The notes under the pieces: generated by a model
What the model was told of the DNA's origin: nothing
Databases searched by the model: none
Seen by the model: only the letters and a program-made list of their open reading frames with translations
Shown here: positions 14,767-22,503 of the stretch, piece by piece
How the letters are laid out: each line of letters begins with the position of its first letter
Numbering within the stretch: the first letter of the stretch is position 1
Translations under genes and position numbers: made by a program
NCBI GenBank assembly: GCA_041621405.1
Contig: JBFKAV010000017.1
Span: 1 to 33,807 of the forward strand
Reading direction: 5' to 3'
Source of the DNA: JBFKAV01 sp041621405
GTDB taxonomy: Bacteria; Pseudomonadota; Alphaproteobacteria; Rhodobacterales; Rhodobacteraceae
DNA: 33,807 nucleotides

Positions 14767-15735
14767 TCACTGCGCGGCAGCGAGGCTGTGGCCGCCGTCG
14801 CGGGCCCGTTCGAAGAGCCGCGCTGCGCTGTCGAGGAAGCGGTCGCGCAGCGCCGGGCCCTCCATCAGGACTTCGTGGCGGGCGCCGTCGTAGACCTCGA
14901 AGGCGCCTTCGGTCCAGCGCTGCATCATCTGCCGGATCGCCCGCGTCTCGACGATGCGATCGCTGCTGCCCACCGCCGCGAGCGCCGGAAGCGCCGGTGG
15001 CGCCATCGCCCGCAACGCCCGGGTCTCGCGCAGTGCCTCGTGCACCCAGGCCAGGCTCGGGCCGCCGAGTGCGAGCTCGGGATGGCATTGGATCTGGCGG
15101 CGCATGTAGTCGTACATCTCGGCGTCGCGGGTGAGCACGTTGCCGTCAAAGGGCGCCGCGATCACGTAGGTCTCGGCCTGGGTGGTTCCGGGGGCGTAGC
15201 GGTGGCCGAAGCCCATCGGCCGCGCCGCGCCGGTCACGGCACGCGCGAAGGGCCGCTGCCAGGGCGCGAGCACGATGCCCCACATCGGCGCCGAGAACAC
15301 CGCGCTGGCGACCTCCAGCCCCTCGGCGAGGGAACGCAGCCCGATCGAGCCGCCCATCGAATGCCCGAGCAGGTGCCAGGGCCGGGGCAGCGCCAGGTCC
15401 CGCGCCGCCGTCACGATGGCGCGCACGTCGCGCTGGTAGTCGGTGAACCGCGCCACGTGGCCGGCGGCGCGGTCGGCGAGCATCCGGTCGGCGAGGCCCT
15501 GGCCGCGCCAGTCGACGGCGAGCGTGACATAGCCGCGGCGGGCCAGCCCGGCCGCGGTGCGGCCGTACTTCTCCGCGTACTCGGTGCGGCCGGGAAAGAG
15601 CAGCACCGTGCCCCGCGCCCCGGGCCTACTCCAGACCCCGATCCTGAGCCGCACCCCGTCCTCGGCGTAGAGCCACCATGCCTCGCCGCCCTCGGGCCCC
15701 TCGGCCGCTTCGGCAAAGAGCGGCGCGCGCTCCAT
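14767..15735 (-). CDS. Alpha/beta hydrolase, lysophospholipase-like (PldB/monoacylglycerol lipase type)
   Basis: This 322-residue serine hydrolase has the nucleophile motif GHSMG with Ser126. The preceding FPGRTEYAEKYGRTAAGLARRGY and DWRGQGLADR are characteristic of the 'serine aminopeptidase S33' or lysophospholipase L2 group. The catalytic Asp and His are probably in AAVGSSDRIVE and GARHEVLME near the C-terminus. No signal peptide is seen. The start lies one base after the stop of the SCP2-domain gene, implying a two-gene operon and a possible joint role in lipid handling. The substrate is inferred only from the family. Confidence 0.88.
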   Translation of the reverse strand: MERAPLFAEAAEGPEGGEAWWLYAEDGVRLRIGVWSRPGARGTVLLFPGRTEYAEKYGRTAAGLARRGYVTLAVDWRGQGLADRMLADRAAGHVARFTDYQRDVRAIVTAARDLALPRPWHLLGHSMGGSIGLRSLAEGLEVASAVFSAPMWGIVLAPWQRPFARAVTGAARPMGFGHRYAPGTTQAETYVIAAPFDGNVLTRDAEMYDYMRRQIQCHPELALGGPSLAWVHEALRETRALRAMAPPALPALAAVGSSDRIVETRAIRQMMQRWTEGAFEVYDGARHEVLMEGPALRDRFLDSAARLFERARDGGHSLAAAQ

Positions 15736-15736
15736 G

Positions 15737-16024
15737 TCAGGCCAGCGCCGAGCCGAGCTGCATCGCCAGCCCCATGTTGCCGTCGACGCTGAGCCGCCCG
15801 GTCATGAAGGCGGTCGTCGGGTTGAGCTCGCCTGCGATGATCGCGCGGAAGGTGTCGGCATCGGCGGTGAGCGTCACCTCGGCCTCCTCGTCGCCCGCGC
15901 GGACGCCGGAGCTGTCCAGCATGATAGCGCCCTCGCCGGGGATCACGAACTTCGCTACCCCGTCGAAGCCGCCGGACAGCTTTCCCTTGAGCGCCGCAAT
16001 CGCGGCTTTGATCACATCGCTCAT
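15737..16024 (-). CDS. SCP2 sterol-binding domain protein
   Basis: This 95-residue protein consists of a single SCP2 fold. The first helix is SDVIKAAIAALKGKLSGGFD. Strands around VAKFVIPGEGAIMLD and AEVTLTADADTFRAIIAGELNP follow, then a terminal helix TGRLSVDGNMGLAMQLGSAL. Such proteins bind lipids or fatty acyl-CoA in a hydrophobic tunnel. The ATG at 16024 with GGAG nine bases upstream is favoured over the longer 16057 opening. It is tightly linked to the alpha/beta hydrolase, so it may present a lipid substrate to it; that is inference. Confidence 0.88.
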   Translation of the reverse strand: MSDVIKAAIAALKGKLSGGFDGVAKFVIPGEGAIMLDSSGVRAGDEEAEVTLTADADTFRAIIAGELNPTTAFMTGRLSVDGNMGLAMQLGSALA

Positions 16025-16095
16025 CGCGCCAATCTCCAGCTTTTGAGCGGCAGGCACTGGATTGTGCCGCCGCCGTCGTTACACTCTCATCTGTT

Positions 16096-16668
16096 ATGGG
16101 CACACTAATCCGCAATGCCAACCGTGTCGTCGCGGCGCTTCTGGTGGGGCTCTGGCTTTCGCTGCCGCTGGCGGCGCCCGCCCTGGCACAGCAGGAAGAA
16201 CTCGACCGGCTGTTCGAGCGCCTGAGGCAGCCGGTGCTGCCGGAATGGCAGACGGTGGAGGCCGAGATCTGGCGGCAGTGGTCGCGCTCGGGCTCGCCGG
16301 CGATGGACCTCCTGCTCGAGCGCGGGCGCCAGGCGATGCAGACCGGCGACATGACCGCCGCGCTCGACCACTTGACCGCGCTCACCGACCACGCACCGGA
16401 CTTCGCCGAAGGCTGGAACGCGCGCGCCACCGCCTACTTCCACGCCGGGCTCTACGGCCCCTCGCTGGCCGACATCCAACGCACCCTCGCTCTCGAGCCG
16501 CGCCATTTCGGGGCGCTTTCGGGGCTGGGACTGATCTTCGAAGAACTCGGCCGCAAGGAGCAGGCTCTCGAGGCCTGGCGCCTGGCGCATGCTATACATC
16601 CGCACTCTCCAGGCATAAACGCTGCCATCGAGAGGCTCGAACGCGAAGTATCGGGCACCGACCTCTAA
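16096..16668 (+). CDS. Exported tetratricopeptide-repeat protein
   Basis: This 190-residue protein has a cleavable signal peptide: basic RNANR, a hydrophobic core (about 10-28), and a likely cut after ALA at 31. The mature part holds about three TPR-like helical pairs (72-180), including FAEGWNARATAYFHAGLYGPSLADI and HFGALSGLGLIFEELGRKEQALEAW. TPR proteins mediate protein contacts, here in the periplasm. No clear ribosome site precedes ATG 16096, so the start is uncertain, but the signal peptide supports it. The next gene, a helicase, starts 10 bases downstream. The partner is unknown. Confidence 0.85.
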   Translation: MGTLIRNANRVVAALLVGLWLSLPLAAPALAQQEELDRLFERLRQPVLPEWQTVEAEIWRQWSRSGSPAMDLLLERGRQAMQTGDMTAALDHLTALTDHAPDFAEGWNARATAYFHAGLYGPSLADIQRTLALEPRHFGALSGLGLIFEELGRKEQALEAWRLAHAIHPHSPGINAAIERLEREVSGTDL

Positions 16669-16678
16669 GAGCAGGCCC

Positions 16679-19624
16679 ATGGCGGAACGCGCGCGGGTGA
16701 CGGCCGTTCTCGGCCCCACCAACACCGGCAAGACCCACTACGCGATCGAGCGCATGCTCGCGCACCGCACCGGCGTAATCGGCCTGCCGCTGCGCCTCCT
16801 GGCGCGCGAGGTCTACGACCGGATCGTCGCACTGCGCGGCCCCTCGGTGGTGGCGCTGGTCACCGGCGAGGAGCGGATCGTGCCGGACCGGACCCAGTAC
16901 TGGGTCTGCACGGTGGAGGCGATGCCGCAGGAGATCGGGGCCGATTTTGTCGCGGTCGACGAGATCCAGCTCTGCGCCGACCCCGAGCGCGGGCATGTCT
17001 TCACCGACCGGCTGCTCAGGGCCCGAGGCTTGCACGAGACCCTGCTTCTCGGCTCGGACACGATGAAGGGCGCCATCGCGGCGCTGGTCCCGGGCGCCAC
17101 GTTCCTGCGCCGCGAGCGGTTCTCCGAGCTCGCCTATGCCGGCCAGAAGAAGCTCTCGCGGATGCCGCCGCGCTCGGCCATCGTCGGCTTCTCGGTCGAG
17201 AACGTCTATGCCATCGCCGAGGTGATCCGCCGCCAGAAGGGCGGCTGCGCGGTGGTGATGGGGGCGCTTTCGCCCCGCACCCGCAACGCCCAGGTCTCGC
17301 TCTACCAGAACGGCGACGTCGACTTCCTGGTCGCCACCGACGCCATAGGCATGGGCCTCAACCTCGACATCGACCACGTCGCCTTCTCGGCGCTGGCCAA
17401 GTTCGACGGCCGCCGGATCAGGGCGCTGGCGCCGAACGAGCTGGCGCAGATCGCCGGCCGCGCCGGGCGCTACATGAAGCCCGGCAGCTTCGGCGTGACC
17501 GCCGACGCGCGGCCCCTCGACGACGAGGTGGTCGCGGCGATCACCCAGCACCGCTTCGCGCCGCTTCGTCGCCTGGAATGGCGCAACCATGGGCTCGATT
17601 TCGGATCGGTTGCCCGCCTCGTCGCCTCGCTGGAGACGGCGCCGGAGAACCTGTGGCTGATCCGCGCCCGCGAGGCCGACGACCTGGTTGCCCTGAAGAC
17701 GCTTTCCGAGGAGGCCGAAGTGAAGAGCCGGCTCCGCGATGCGCGCGACGTCCAGCTGCTCTGGGACGTCTGCCGGATCCCCGATTTCCGTGGCATCTCC
17801 GAGGCCGAGCACGCGAGCCTCCTGCGCCGGCTCTACGGCTACCTGCACGACGGTGGCGCGGTGCCGACCGACTGGTTCGCGGCCCAGATCGCGCGCATCG
17901 ACCGCACCGACGGCGACATCGACACCCTGTCGAAGCGGCTGGCCTATATCCGCACCTGGACCTACGTGGCCCAGCGCAAGCGCTGGGTGGCCGACGAAAT
18001 GCATTGGCGCGGCGAGACCCGCGCGGTAGAAGACCGCCTGTCGGACGCCCTGCACGCGGCGTTGACGCAGCGATTTGTGGACCGGCGCACCAGCGTTCTG
18101 CTGCGCCGTCTCAAGGCGAAGGAGGGCCTGGTGGCCGAGGTGAACGACAAGGGCGAGGTGACGGTCGAGGGGCAATTCGTCGGACGTCTGGAGGGCTTCC
18201 GCTTCCGCCAGGACACCTCCGCCAGCGCCGACGAGGCGAAGACGCTGCGCCAGGCGAGCCTGCAGGCACTGCGGCCCGAGTTCGTGCTTCGCGCCGACCG
18301 CTTCTACAACGCCCCGGATACCGAATTCGACTTCACCGAGCAGGGCGGGCTGATGTGGGGCGCTTCGGCCGTCGGCAAGCTCACCGCCGGGGCCGAACCG
18401 CTGAAGCCGCAGGTCGAGGCCTTCGTCGACGAGGAGGCCGGGCCGGAGGTGGCCGAGAAGGTGCGCCGGCGGCTGCAGCATTTCATCGACCGCAAGGTCG
18501 CCACTCTCTTCGAGCCGCTGCTCGCCATGGGCCGCGACGAGACGCTGCAGGGCCTCGCCCGCGGCTTCGCCTTCCGGCTCGTCGAGGGGCTCGGCGTGCT
18601 GCCCCGCGAGGCCGTGGCCGACGAGGTCAAGGCGCTCGACCAGGAGGCCCGCGGCGCGCTCCGCAAGCACGGCGTGCGGTTCGGCCAGTACACGATCTTC
18701 GTGGCTGCGCTGCTCAAGCCCGCGCCGACGCGGTTGCGGCTCGTGCTCTGGTCGCTGGCCAGGGGGTTGCAGGAGTTCCCCGAGAGCCCGCCGCCGGGGT
18801 TGGTCACGATCCCTAATGTCGAGGGGATGGAGGGCGAGGTCTACACGCTGGCCGGCTACCGCCCCGCCGGCGAGCGGGCGATCCGCATCGACATGCTGGA
18901 GCGCCTGGCCGACATGGTCCGCGCCAAGGACAGCCGGGCGGGCTTCGAGGCCACGGCCGACATGCTCTCGATCACCGGGATGACGCTGGAGCAGTTCGCC
19001 GGCCTGATGCAGGGCCTGGGCTACCGGGCCGAGCGCGGCGAGCGGCCGAAGACGAAGGCTCAGGCGCAGGAGCCGGGCCAAGAGCCGGGACAGCCCGACG
19101 TCCCGGTGCCGGAGGAGACGCCGGCCGAGCCGCCGGAGCCGCCCGAGGGCCCCGCCGAGACGCCGCCGGAAACGCCGGTGCCCGAGGTGCCGCCCGAGAT
19201 GCCCGAGCCGCAGCCGGAACTGCCGGGCGAGGTGCCGCCCGAAGTCGGCGCCCAGGCCGCAGCCCCTGAGAACGCGACGGTGGAGCCCGAGGCGCCGCCT
19301 GATGTCGGCGCCGAGGCCGTGGCGGGCGAGGCGGCTGGCGACACCGAGGACGTCGCGGAGACCGAGGTGTTCTACACCTTCACCTGGGCGCCGCGGCGGG
19401 CGCCGCGCGGCGAGCGCCCGAAAGGCCGGCCCCAAGGTGCAAAGGGGGAGGGTGCGAGACCCGAGGGCGGCAAACCGCGCCGCGACGGCAAGCGCCCGCC
19501 CAAGGGCAAGCCCCGGCAAGAGGAACGCCCGAAGGCGTTCGAGGCGCGGCCACCCAAGAAGGACCGGATCGATCCAGACAACCCCTTCGCCGCGGCGCTC
19601 ATGGGGTTCAAGGTGAAGGAGTAG
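16679..19624 (+). CDS. SUV3-like ATP-dependent RNA helicase with acidic/basic C-terminal tail
   Basis: This 981-residue superfamily 2 helicase is closely patterned on mitochondrial SUV3. The Walker A motif is GPTNTGKT (12-19) and the Walker B DEIQ (94-97). Motif VI-type residues lie in ELAQIAGRAGRYMKPG. Helical C-terminal domains follow. Residues about 793-893 are a Pro/Glu-rich low-complexity linker. Then come VFYTFTWAPRR, a basic stretch rich in Lys, Arg, Gly and Pro, and the short ending DPDNPFAAALMGFK. SUV3 unwinds RNA for degradation by PNPase; a similar degradosome role here is inference. It is followed seven bases later by an S4 RNA-binding gene, reinforcing an RNA role. Confidence 0.9.
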   Translation: MAERARVTAVLGPTNTGKTHYAIERMLAHRTGVIGLPLRLLAREVYDRIVALRGPSVVALVTGEERIVPDRTQYWVCTVEAMPQEIGADFVAVDEIQLCADPERGHVFTDRLLRARGLHETLLLGSDTMKGAIAALVPGATFLRRERFSELAYAGQKKLSRMPPRSAIVGFSVENVYAIAEVIRRQKGGCAVVMGALSPRTRNAQVSLYQNGDVDFLVATDAIGMGLNLDIDHVAFSALAKFDGRRIRALAPNELAQIAGRAGRYMKPGSFGVTADARPLDDEVVAAITQHRFAPLRRLEWRNHGLDFGSVARLVASLETAPENLWLIRAREADDLVALKTLSEEAEVKSRLRDARDVQLLWDVCRIPDFRGISEAEHASLLRRLYGYLHDGGAVPTDWFAAQIARIDRTDGDIDTLSKRLAYIRTWTYVAQRKRWVADEMHWRGETRAVEDRLSDALHAALTQRFVDRRTSVLLRRLKAKEGLVAEVNDKGEVTVEGQFVGRLEGFRFRQDTSASADEAKTLRQASLQALRPEFVLRADRFYNAPDTEFDFTEQGGLMWGASAVGKLTAGAEPLKPQVEAFVDEEAGPEVAEKVRRRLQHFIDRKVATLFEPLLAMGRDETLQGLARGFAFRLVEGLGVLPREAVADEVKALDQEARGALRKHGVRFGQYTIFVAALLKPAPTRLRLVLWSLARGLQEFPESPPPGLVTIPNVEGMEGEVYTLAGYRPAGERAIRIDMLERLADMVRAKDSRAGFEATADMLSITGMTLEQFAGLMQGLGYRAERGERPKTKAQAQEPGQEPGQPDVPVPEETPAEPPEPPEGPAETPPETPVPEVPPEMPEPQPELPGEVPPEVGAQAAAPENATVEPEAPPDVGAEAVAGEAAGDTEDVAETEVFYTFTWAPRRAPRGERPKGRPQGAKGEGARPEGGKPRRDGKRPPKGKPRQEERPKAFEARPPKKDRIDPDNPFAAALMGFKVKE

Positions 19625-19631
19625 CCGCGCC

Positions 19632-19931
19632 TTGGCCGAGGCGCCCCGGCGGGAGACGATCCGGCTCGACAAGTGGCTCTGGCAGGCACGCTTCTTCAAG
19701 ACCCGCAGCCTCGCCGCCCGCGCCGTCGCCCAGGGCCGCGTGCGGCTGAACGCCGCGCGGGTGGACAAGCCCGCCCAGGCGGTCGGCGCCGGCGACGCGC
19801 TCACCTTCGCCCAGGGCAACCGGATCCGCGTCGTCCGAGTCCTTGCCCTCGGCACCCGCCGCGGCCCGGCCGCCGAAGCGCAGGCGCTCTACGAGGACCT
19901 GGCGCCGCCCGGTCCGGGCGTTCCATCCTGA
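19632..19931 (+). CDS. S4-domain RNA-binding protein (HslR-like)
   Basis: This protein of about 99 residues is dominated by an S4 fold: RLDKWLWQARFFKTRSLAARAVAQGRVRLNAARVDKPAQAVGAGDALTF. That is the HslR/Hsp15 pattern. E. coli Hsp15 binds stalled 50S subunits carrying nascent chains. The frame closes upstream, leaving TTG 19632 as the only sensible start, with AAGGAG about ten bases before it, inside the end of the helicase gene. It is probably co-transcribed with the helicase. Heat-shock control is known in E. coli, but no heat-shock promoter was recognised here. Confidence 0.88.
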   Translation: MAEAPRRETIRLDKWLWQARFFKTRSLAARAVAQGRVRLNAARVDKPAQAVGAGDALTFAQGNRIRVVRVLALGTRRGPAAEAQALYEDLAPPGPGVPS

Positions 19932-20005
19932 GCGGCCCTTGCGGGAACCCTGTTCTACTGCCCTTGCCGGGCTGCGCACGATCGGTCTTTCCGCCCCCGA
20001 CCCGC

Positions 20006-20034
20006 TTGAATGATGCCGCGCGAGGGTCTAGGTC
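20006..20034 (+). promoter_or_regulatory. Possible fdxA promoter
   Basis: TTGAAT (20006-20011) and TAGGTC (20029-20034) are separated by 17 bases and lie 25-53 bases before the fdxA start. The -35 is good but the -10 is poor, so this is tentative. The rest of the 127-base gap after the S4 gene shows nothing clear. Confidence 0.3.
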
Positions 20035-20058
20035 AGCCGCAACGGAAGAAGAACGCCC

Positions 20059-20397
20059 ATGACCTACGTCGTCACCGACAACTGCATCGCCTGCAAGTAC
20101 ACCGACTGCGTCGAGGTCTGCCCCGTGGACTGCTTCTACGAGGGCGAGAACATGCTGGTGATCCACCCTGACGAATGCATCGATTGCGGCGTCTGCGAGC
20201 CCGAGTGCCCGGCCGACGCGATCCGCCCCGACACCGAGCCCGACATGGAGACCTGGGTCGAGTTCAACCGGAAATACTCCGAGCTCTGGCCGGTCATCGT
20301 GACCAAGAAGGACCCGATGCCCGAGGCAGAAGCCCGCGACGGCGAGACCGGCAAGCTCGACAAATACTTCTCCGAGGCCGCCGGCCCGGGCGGCTGA
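20059..20397 (+). CDS. fdxA: 7Fe ferredoxin FdxA
   Basis: This 112-residue ferredoxin carries one [3Fe-4S] and one [4Fe-4S] cluster. The first cysteines are C9, C12, C17 and C21 (NCIACKYTDCVEVCP), with C25 nearby. The second group, C40, C43, C46 and C50, lies in ECIDCGVCEPECP. The long C-terminal tail (about 55-112), with WVEFNRKYSELWPVI, is typical of the Azotobacter FdI/FdxA type. It transfers single electrons in the cytoplasm. It sits between an RNA-binding protein and carD, an order often kept in Rhodobacterales. Its redox partner is not indicated. Confidence 0.95.
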   Translation: MTYVVTDNCIACKYTDCVEVCPVDCFYEGENMLVIHPDECIDCGVCEPECPADAIRPDTEPDMETWVEFNRKYSELWPVIVTKKDPMPEAEARDGETGKLDKYFSEAAGPGG

Positions 20398-20503
20398 AGC
20401 CGCTGGCGATTCGCCGCGCATCGTCGGTGCGGCGCGATGCTGCAGATGCGAAGCCTGTGATTCCCTTGGGAATCGCGAACGGGCCCGGTTCGGGCAAGGG
20501 CCT

Positions 20504-20531
20504 TTGAAAACGCCCCGCTTTCTGCTATATT
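20504..20531 (+). promoter_or_regulatory. carD promoter (extended -10)
   Basis: TTGAAA (20504-20509), a 16-base spacer ending in TGC, and TATATT (20526-20531) form an extended -10 promoter, unusually A+T-rich for this window. It predicts a leader of about 150 bases before carD. Just upstream, GATTCCC-TT-GGGAATC (20459-20474) is a perfect 7-base inverted repeat that might bind a regulator. Confidence 0.7.
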
Positions 20532-20566
20532 TATTCTACAAATACGGAGCGGCAGCCACATCCGTC

Positions 20567-20598
20567 CGCAGGGCGAGGCACCTGCGCGAGGGTTTTTT
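20567..20598 (+). other. Hairpin followed by T-run in the carD leader
   Basis: CGCAGG (20567-20572) pairs with CCTGCG (20581-20586) around an 8-base loop, and a TTTTTT run follows at 20593-20598 after a 6-base gap. The gap is long for a standard terminator, so early termination of the carD transcript is only a possibility. The leader between the promoter and carD is otherwise unassigned. Confidence 0.3.
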
Positions 20599-20687
20599 GC
20601 GGAAAAGTGAGAGCTGTGCGGGACCAGCGTGGGTACCGTCACTCCATGTGTCGCTCTGAATCGGGGAATCTGCTTGGATAGGATCTT

Positions 20688-21197
20688 ATGGCCAAGGACA
20701 AGAAGATGGAATTCCGCCCGAACGACTTTGTGGTCTACCCGGCGCACGGCGTCGGGCGCATCGTGTCGATCGAGGAGCAGGAGATCGCGGGCATCAAGCT
20801 AGAGCTCTTCGTGATCTCCTTCGAGAAGGACAAGATGACGCTGCGCGTGCCCACGAACCGGGCGAGCCAGGTCGGCATGCGCTCGCTGTCGACGCCCGAC
20901 GTGGTGTCGAAGGCGATGGCGACGCTGAAAGGCAAGGCCAGGGTCAAGCGCGCGATGTGGTCGCGCCGGGCGCAGGAATACGAACAGAAGATCAACTCGG
21001 GCGATCTGGTTTCGATCGCCGAGGTGGTCCGCGACCTGCACCGCGCCGACGACCAGCGCGAGCAGAGCTATTCCGAGCGTCAGCTTTACGAGGCGGCGCT
21101 GGAGCGGCTGACCCGCGAGGTGGCCGCCGTCAGCGGCACCAACGAGGAGTTGGCGGCGAAGAAGGTGGACGAGGTTCTGGTCGGCCGGGCCGCCTGA
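20688..21197 (+). CDS. carD: CarD-family transcriptional regulator
   Basis: This 169-residue protein has an N-terminal RNA-polymerase-interacting (RID/Tudor-like) domain (about 8-65) containing FRPNDFVVYPAHGVGRI, the family hallmark. A helical C-terminal domain includes WSRRAQEYEQKINSGDLVSIAEVVRDLHR with the conserved Trp-Ser-Arg-Arg. CarD binds RNA polymerase beta and stabilises open promoter complexes, especially at rRNA and housekeeping promoters. In alphaproteobacteria it compensates for promoters lacking a good -10. It has its own promoter and terminator, so it appears to be monocistronic. Confidence 0.95.
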   Translation: MAKDKKMEFRPNDFVVYPAHGVGRIVSIEEQEIAGIKLELFVISFEKDKMTLRVPTNRASQVGMRSLSTPDVVSKAMATLKGKARVKRAMWSRRAQEYEQKINSGDLVSIAEVVRDLHRADDQREQSYSERQLYEAALERLTREVAAVSGTNEELAAKKVDEVLVGRAA

Positions 21198-21218
21198 AGC
21201 TACTCCAGATGAGCAATC

Positions 21219-21252
21219 GAGGCCGCGGCATTGCCCGCGGCCTCTTTTTTTT
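21219..21252 (+). terminator. Intrinsic terminator of carD
   Basis: GAGGCCGCGG (21219-21228) pairs perfectly with CCGCGGCCTC (21235-21244) across the 6-base loop CATTGC, followed by eight Ts (21245-21252). It lies 22 bases after the carD stop and separates it from the convergent gene ending at 21285. Confidence 0.95.
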
Positions 21253-21284
21253 CCGGTATATGCCGGCTGCCCGCGTCGCAGGGA

Positions 21285-21608
21285 TCAGTCGCGGTCGACC
21301 CAGAGACCTTCTGTTCCCAGGATCGCGTGGGCGACGGCCGTCGCACGCGCACGCGTATCCGGGCGTTCGCCCAGGCCCATATGCTCCACTTCGCAACGGA
21401 TCAGATCCTCGATCACGGCGTCGGCCGGCGTGCCGCGCCGCAGGTCTGCGGCGGCCGCAAGCAGATATGCGTCGTATTCGTCGGCGAAGGGCTTCCTGTC
21501 CCAGGCTTGGCCGGGTGGCAGAAGCCCGATCGGGTCCCAGAGCGACCAGCCGATGTCGCGGAGCCTCGAGAGGCGGATCTTGGTGCGGCGTCCGGTGGCC
21601 TGCGTCAC
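21285..21608 (-). CDS. Uncharacterised small protein coupled to exonuclease III
   Basis: This 107-residue protein was not recognised as a named family. It begins TQATGRRTKIRLSRLRDIGW and continues SLWDPIGLLPPGQAWDRKPFADEYDAYLLAAAADLRRG. A mixed Asp/Glu-rich helical half follows, with VIEDLIRCEVEHMGL and ATAVAHAILGTEGLW. It has no signal peptide or membrane segment. It starts at GTG 21608 inside the exonuclease III stop (GTGA), so it is translated as the second gene of that operon. 'IGLLPP.. DEYD.YL' resembles small contact-immunity-like proteins only loosely, so no function is assigned. Confidence 0.75.
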   Translation of the reverse strand: MTQATGRRTKIRLSRLRDIGWSLWDPIGLLPPGQAWDRKPFADEYDAYLLAAAADLRRGTPADAVIEDLIRCEVEHMGLGERPDTRARATAVAHAILGTEGLWVDRD

Positions 21609-22384
21609 GCGTCGAGCTCGAGCCAGACCGGCACGTGGTCGGAGGGCTTCTCGCCGGCCCGGCGCTCCTTCTCGATCCAGGCGCCCGTCATCAGGTCGGC
21701 GGCCTGCGGCGAGAGCAGGAGATGGTCGATGCGGATGCCGTCGTCGCGCTCGAAGGCGTTGCCCTGGTAGTCCCAGAACGTGTAGTGGCCCGCGCCCCGG
21801 GTGAGCGTCCGGAAAGCATCGGTCAGGCCGAGATTGACGAGCCGCCGGAAAGCCTGGCGGCTCTCTGGCAAGAAAAGCGCATCCCTCGCCCAGGCCTCGG
21901 GGCGCTTCGCGTCCTCGGCTTGCGGGATCACGTTGTAGTCGCCGGCGAAGACGGTGGGCTCCTCGGCCTGAAGGAGCTTTTTCACGCGCGTCTTCATCCG
22001 CGCCATCCACTTCAGCTTGTAGTCGTATTTCGGACCCGGCGCCGGATTGCCGTTGGGCAGGTAGAGGCAGCAGAGCCGCACCGCTCTCTCGCCCACCGCG
22101 GTCGCCTCGATCCAGCGCGCCTGCGCGTCGTCCTTGTCGCCGGGCAGGCCGCGCGTGAGGTCCTCGAGCGGCAGCTTCGAGAGGATGGCGACGCCGTTGA
22201 ACCCCTTCTGCCCATGGGTCTCGACGGCGTAGCCGCGCTCCTCGAACGGCTCGCGCGGGAAGCCCTCGTCGACCGACTTGATCTCCTGCAGCAGCGCGAC
22301 GTCGGGCTTTTCCGCCTCGAGCCAGTCGGTCAGCGCCGCGATCCGGGCCTTGACGCCGTTGATGTTCCAGGTGGCGATCTTCAT
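21605..22384 (-). CDS. xth: Exodeoxyribonuclease III (AP endonuclease)
   Basis: This 259-residue enzyme of the ExoIII/APE family cuts DNA at abasic sites and removes 3' blocking groups in base-excision repair. It begins MKIATWNINGVKARI. The metal-binding Glu34 lies in LLQEIKSVDEGFP. FAGDYNVIP gives Asp149 and Asn151, and the terminal SDHVPVWLEL gives Asp249 and His250. WDYQGNAFERDDGIRIDHLL is also typical. The ATG at 22384 has GGAGGAG upstream. The following small gene overlaps it. The ligase-exonuclease pair elsewhere in the window is unrelated in position. Confidence 0.95.
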   Translation of the reverse strand: MKIATWNINGVKARIAALTDWLEAEKPDVALLQEIKSVDEGFPREPFEERGYAVETHGQKGFNGVAILSKLPLEDLTRGLPGDKDDAQARWIEATAVGERAVRLCCLYLPNGNPAPGPKYDYKLKWMARMKTRVKKLLQAEEPTVFAGDYNVIPQAEDAKRPEAWARDALFLPESRQAFRRLVNLGLTDAFRTLTRGAGHYTFWDYQGNAFERDDGIRIDHLLLSPQAADLMTGAWIEKERRAGEKPSDHVPVWLELDA

Positions 22385-22503
22385 CGGTGCTCCTCCGCGC
22401 GGACCATCTAGCGGCGATGCGGGCGCCGGCACAACCCGCTCGCGCGGCGTTGACTTGCCTGCCGCGGCGGGATCGGGCAGGGCGGGGGAGGGAGGTGCGG
22501 CGG

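Noticed and set aside
20481..20505. Possible fdxA terminator (GGGCCC...GGGCC then TTT)
   Set aside because: The stem is imperfect, the T-run has only three bases, and it runs into the carD -35 element.
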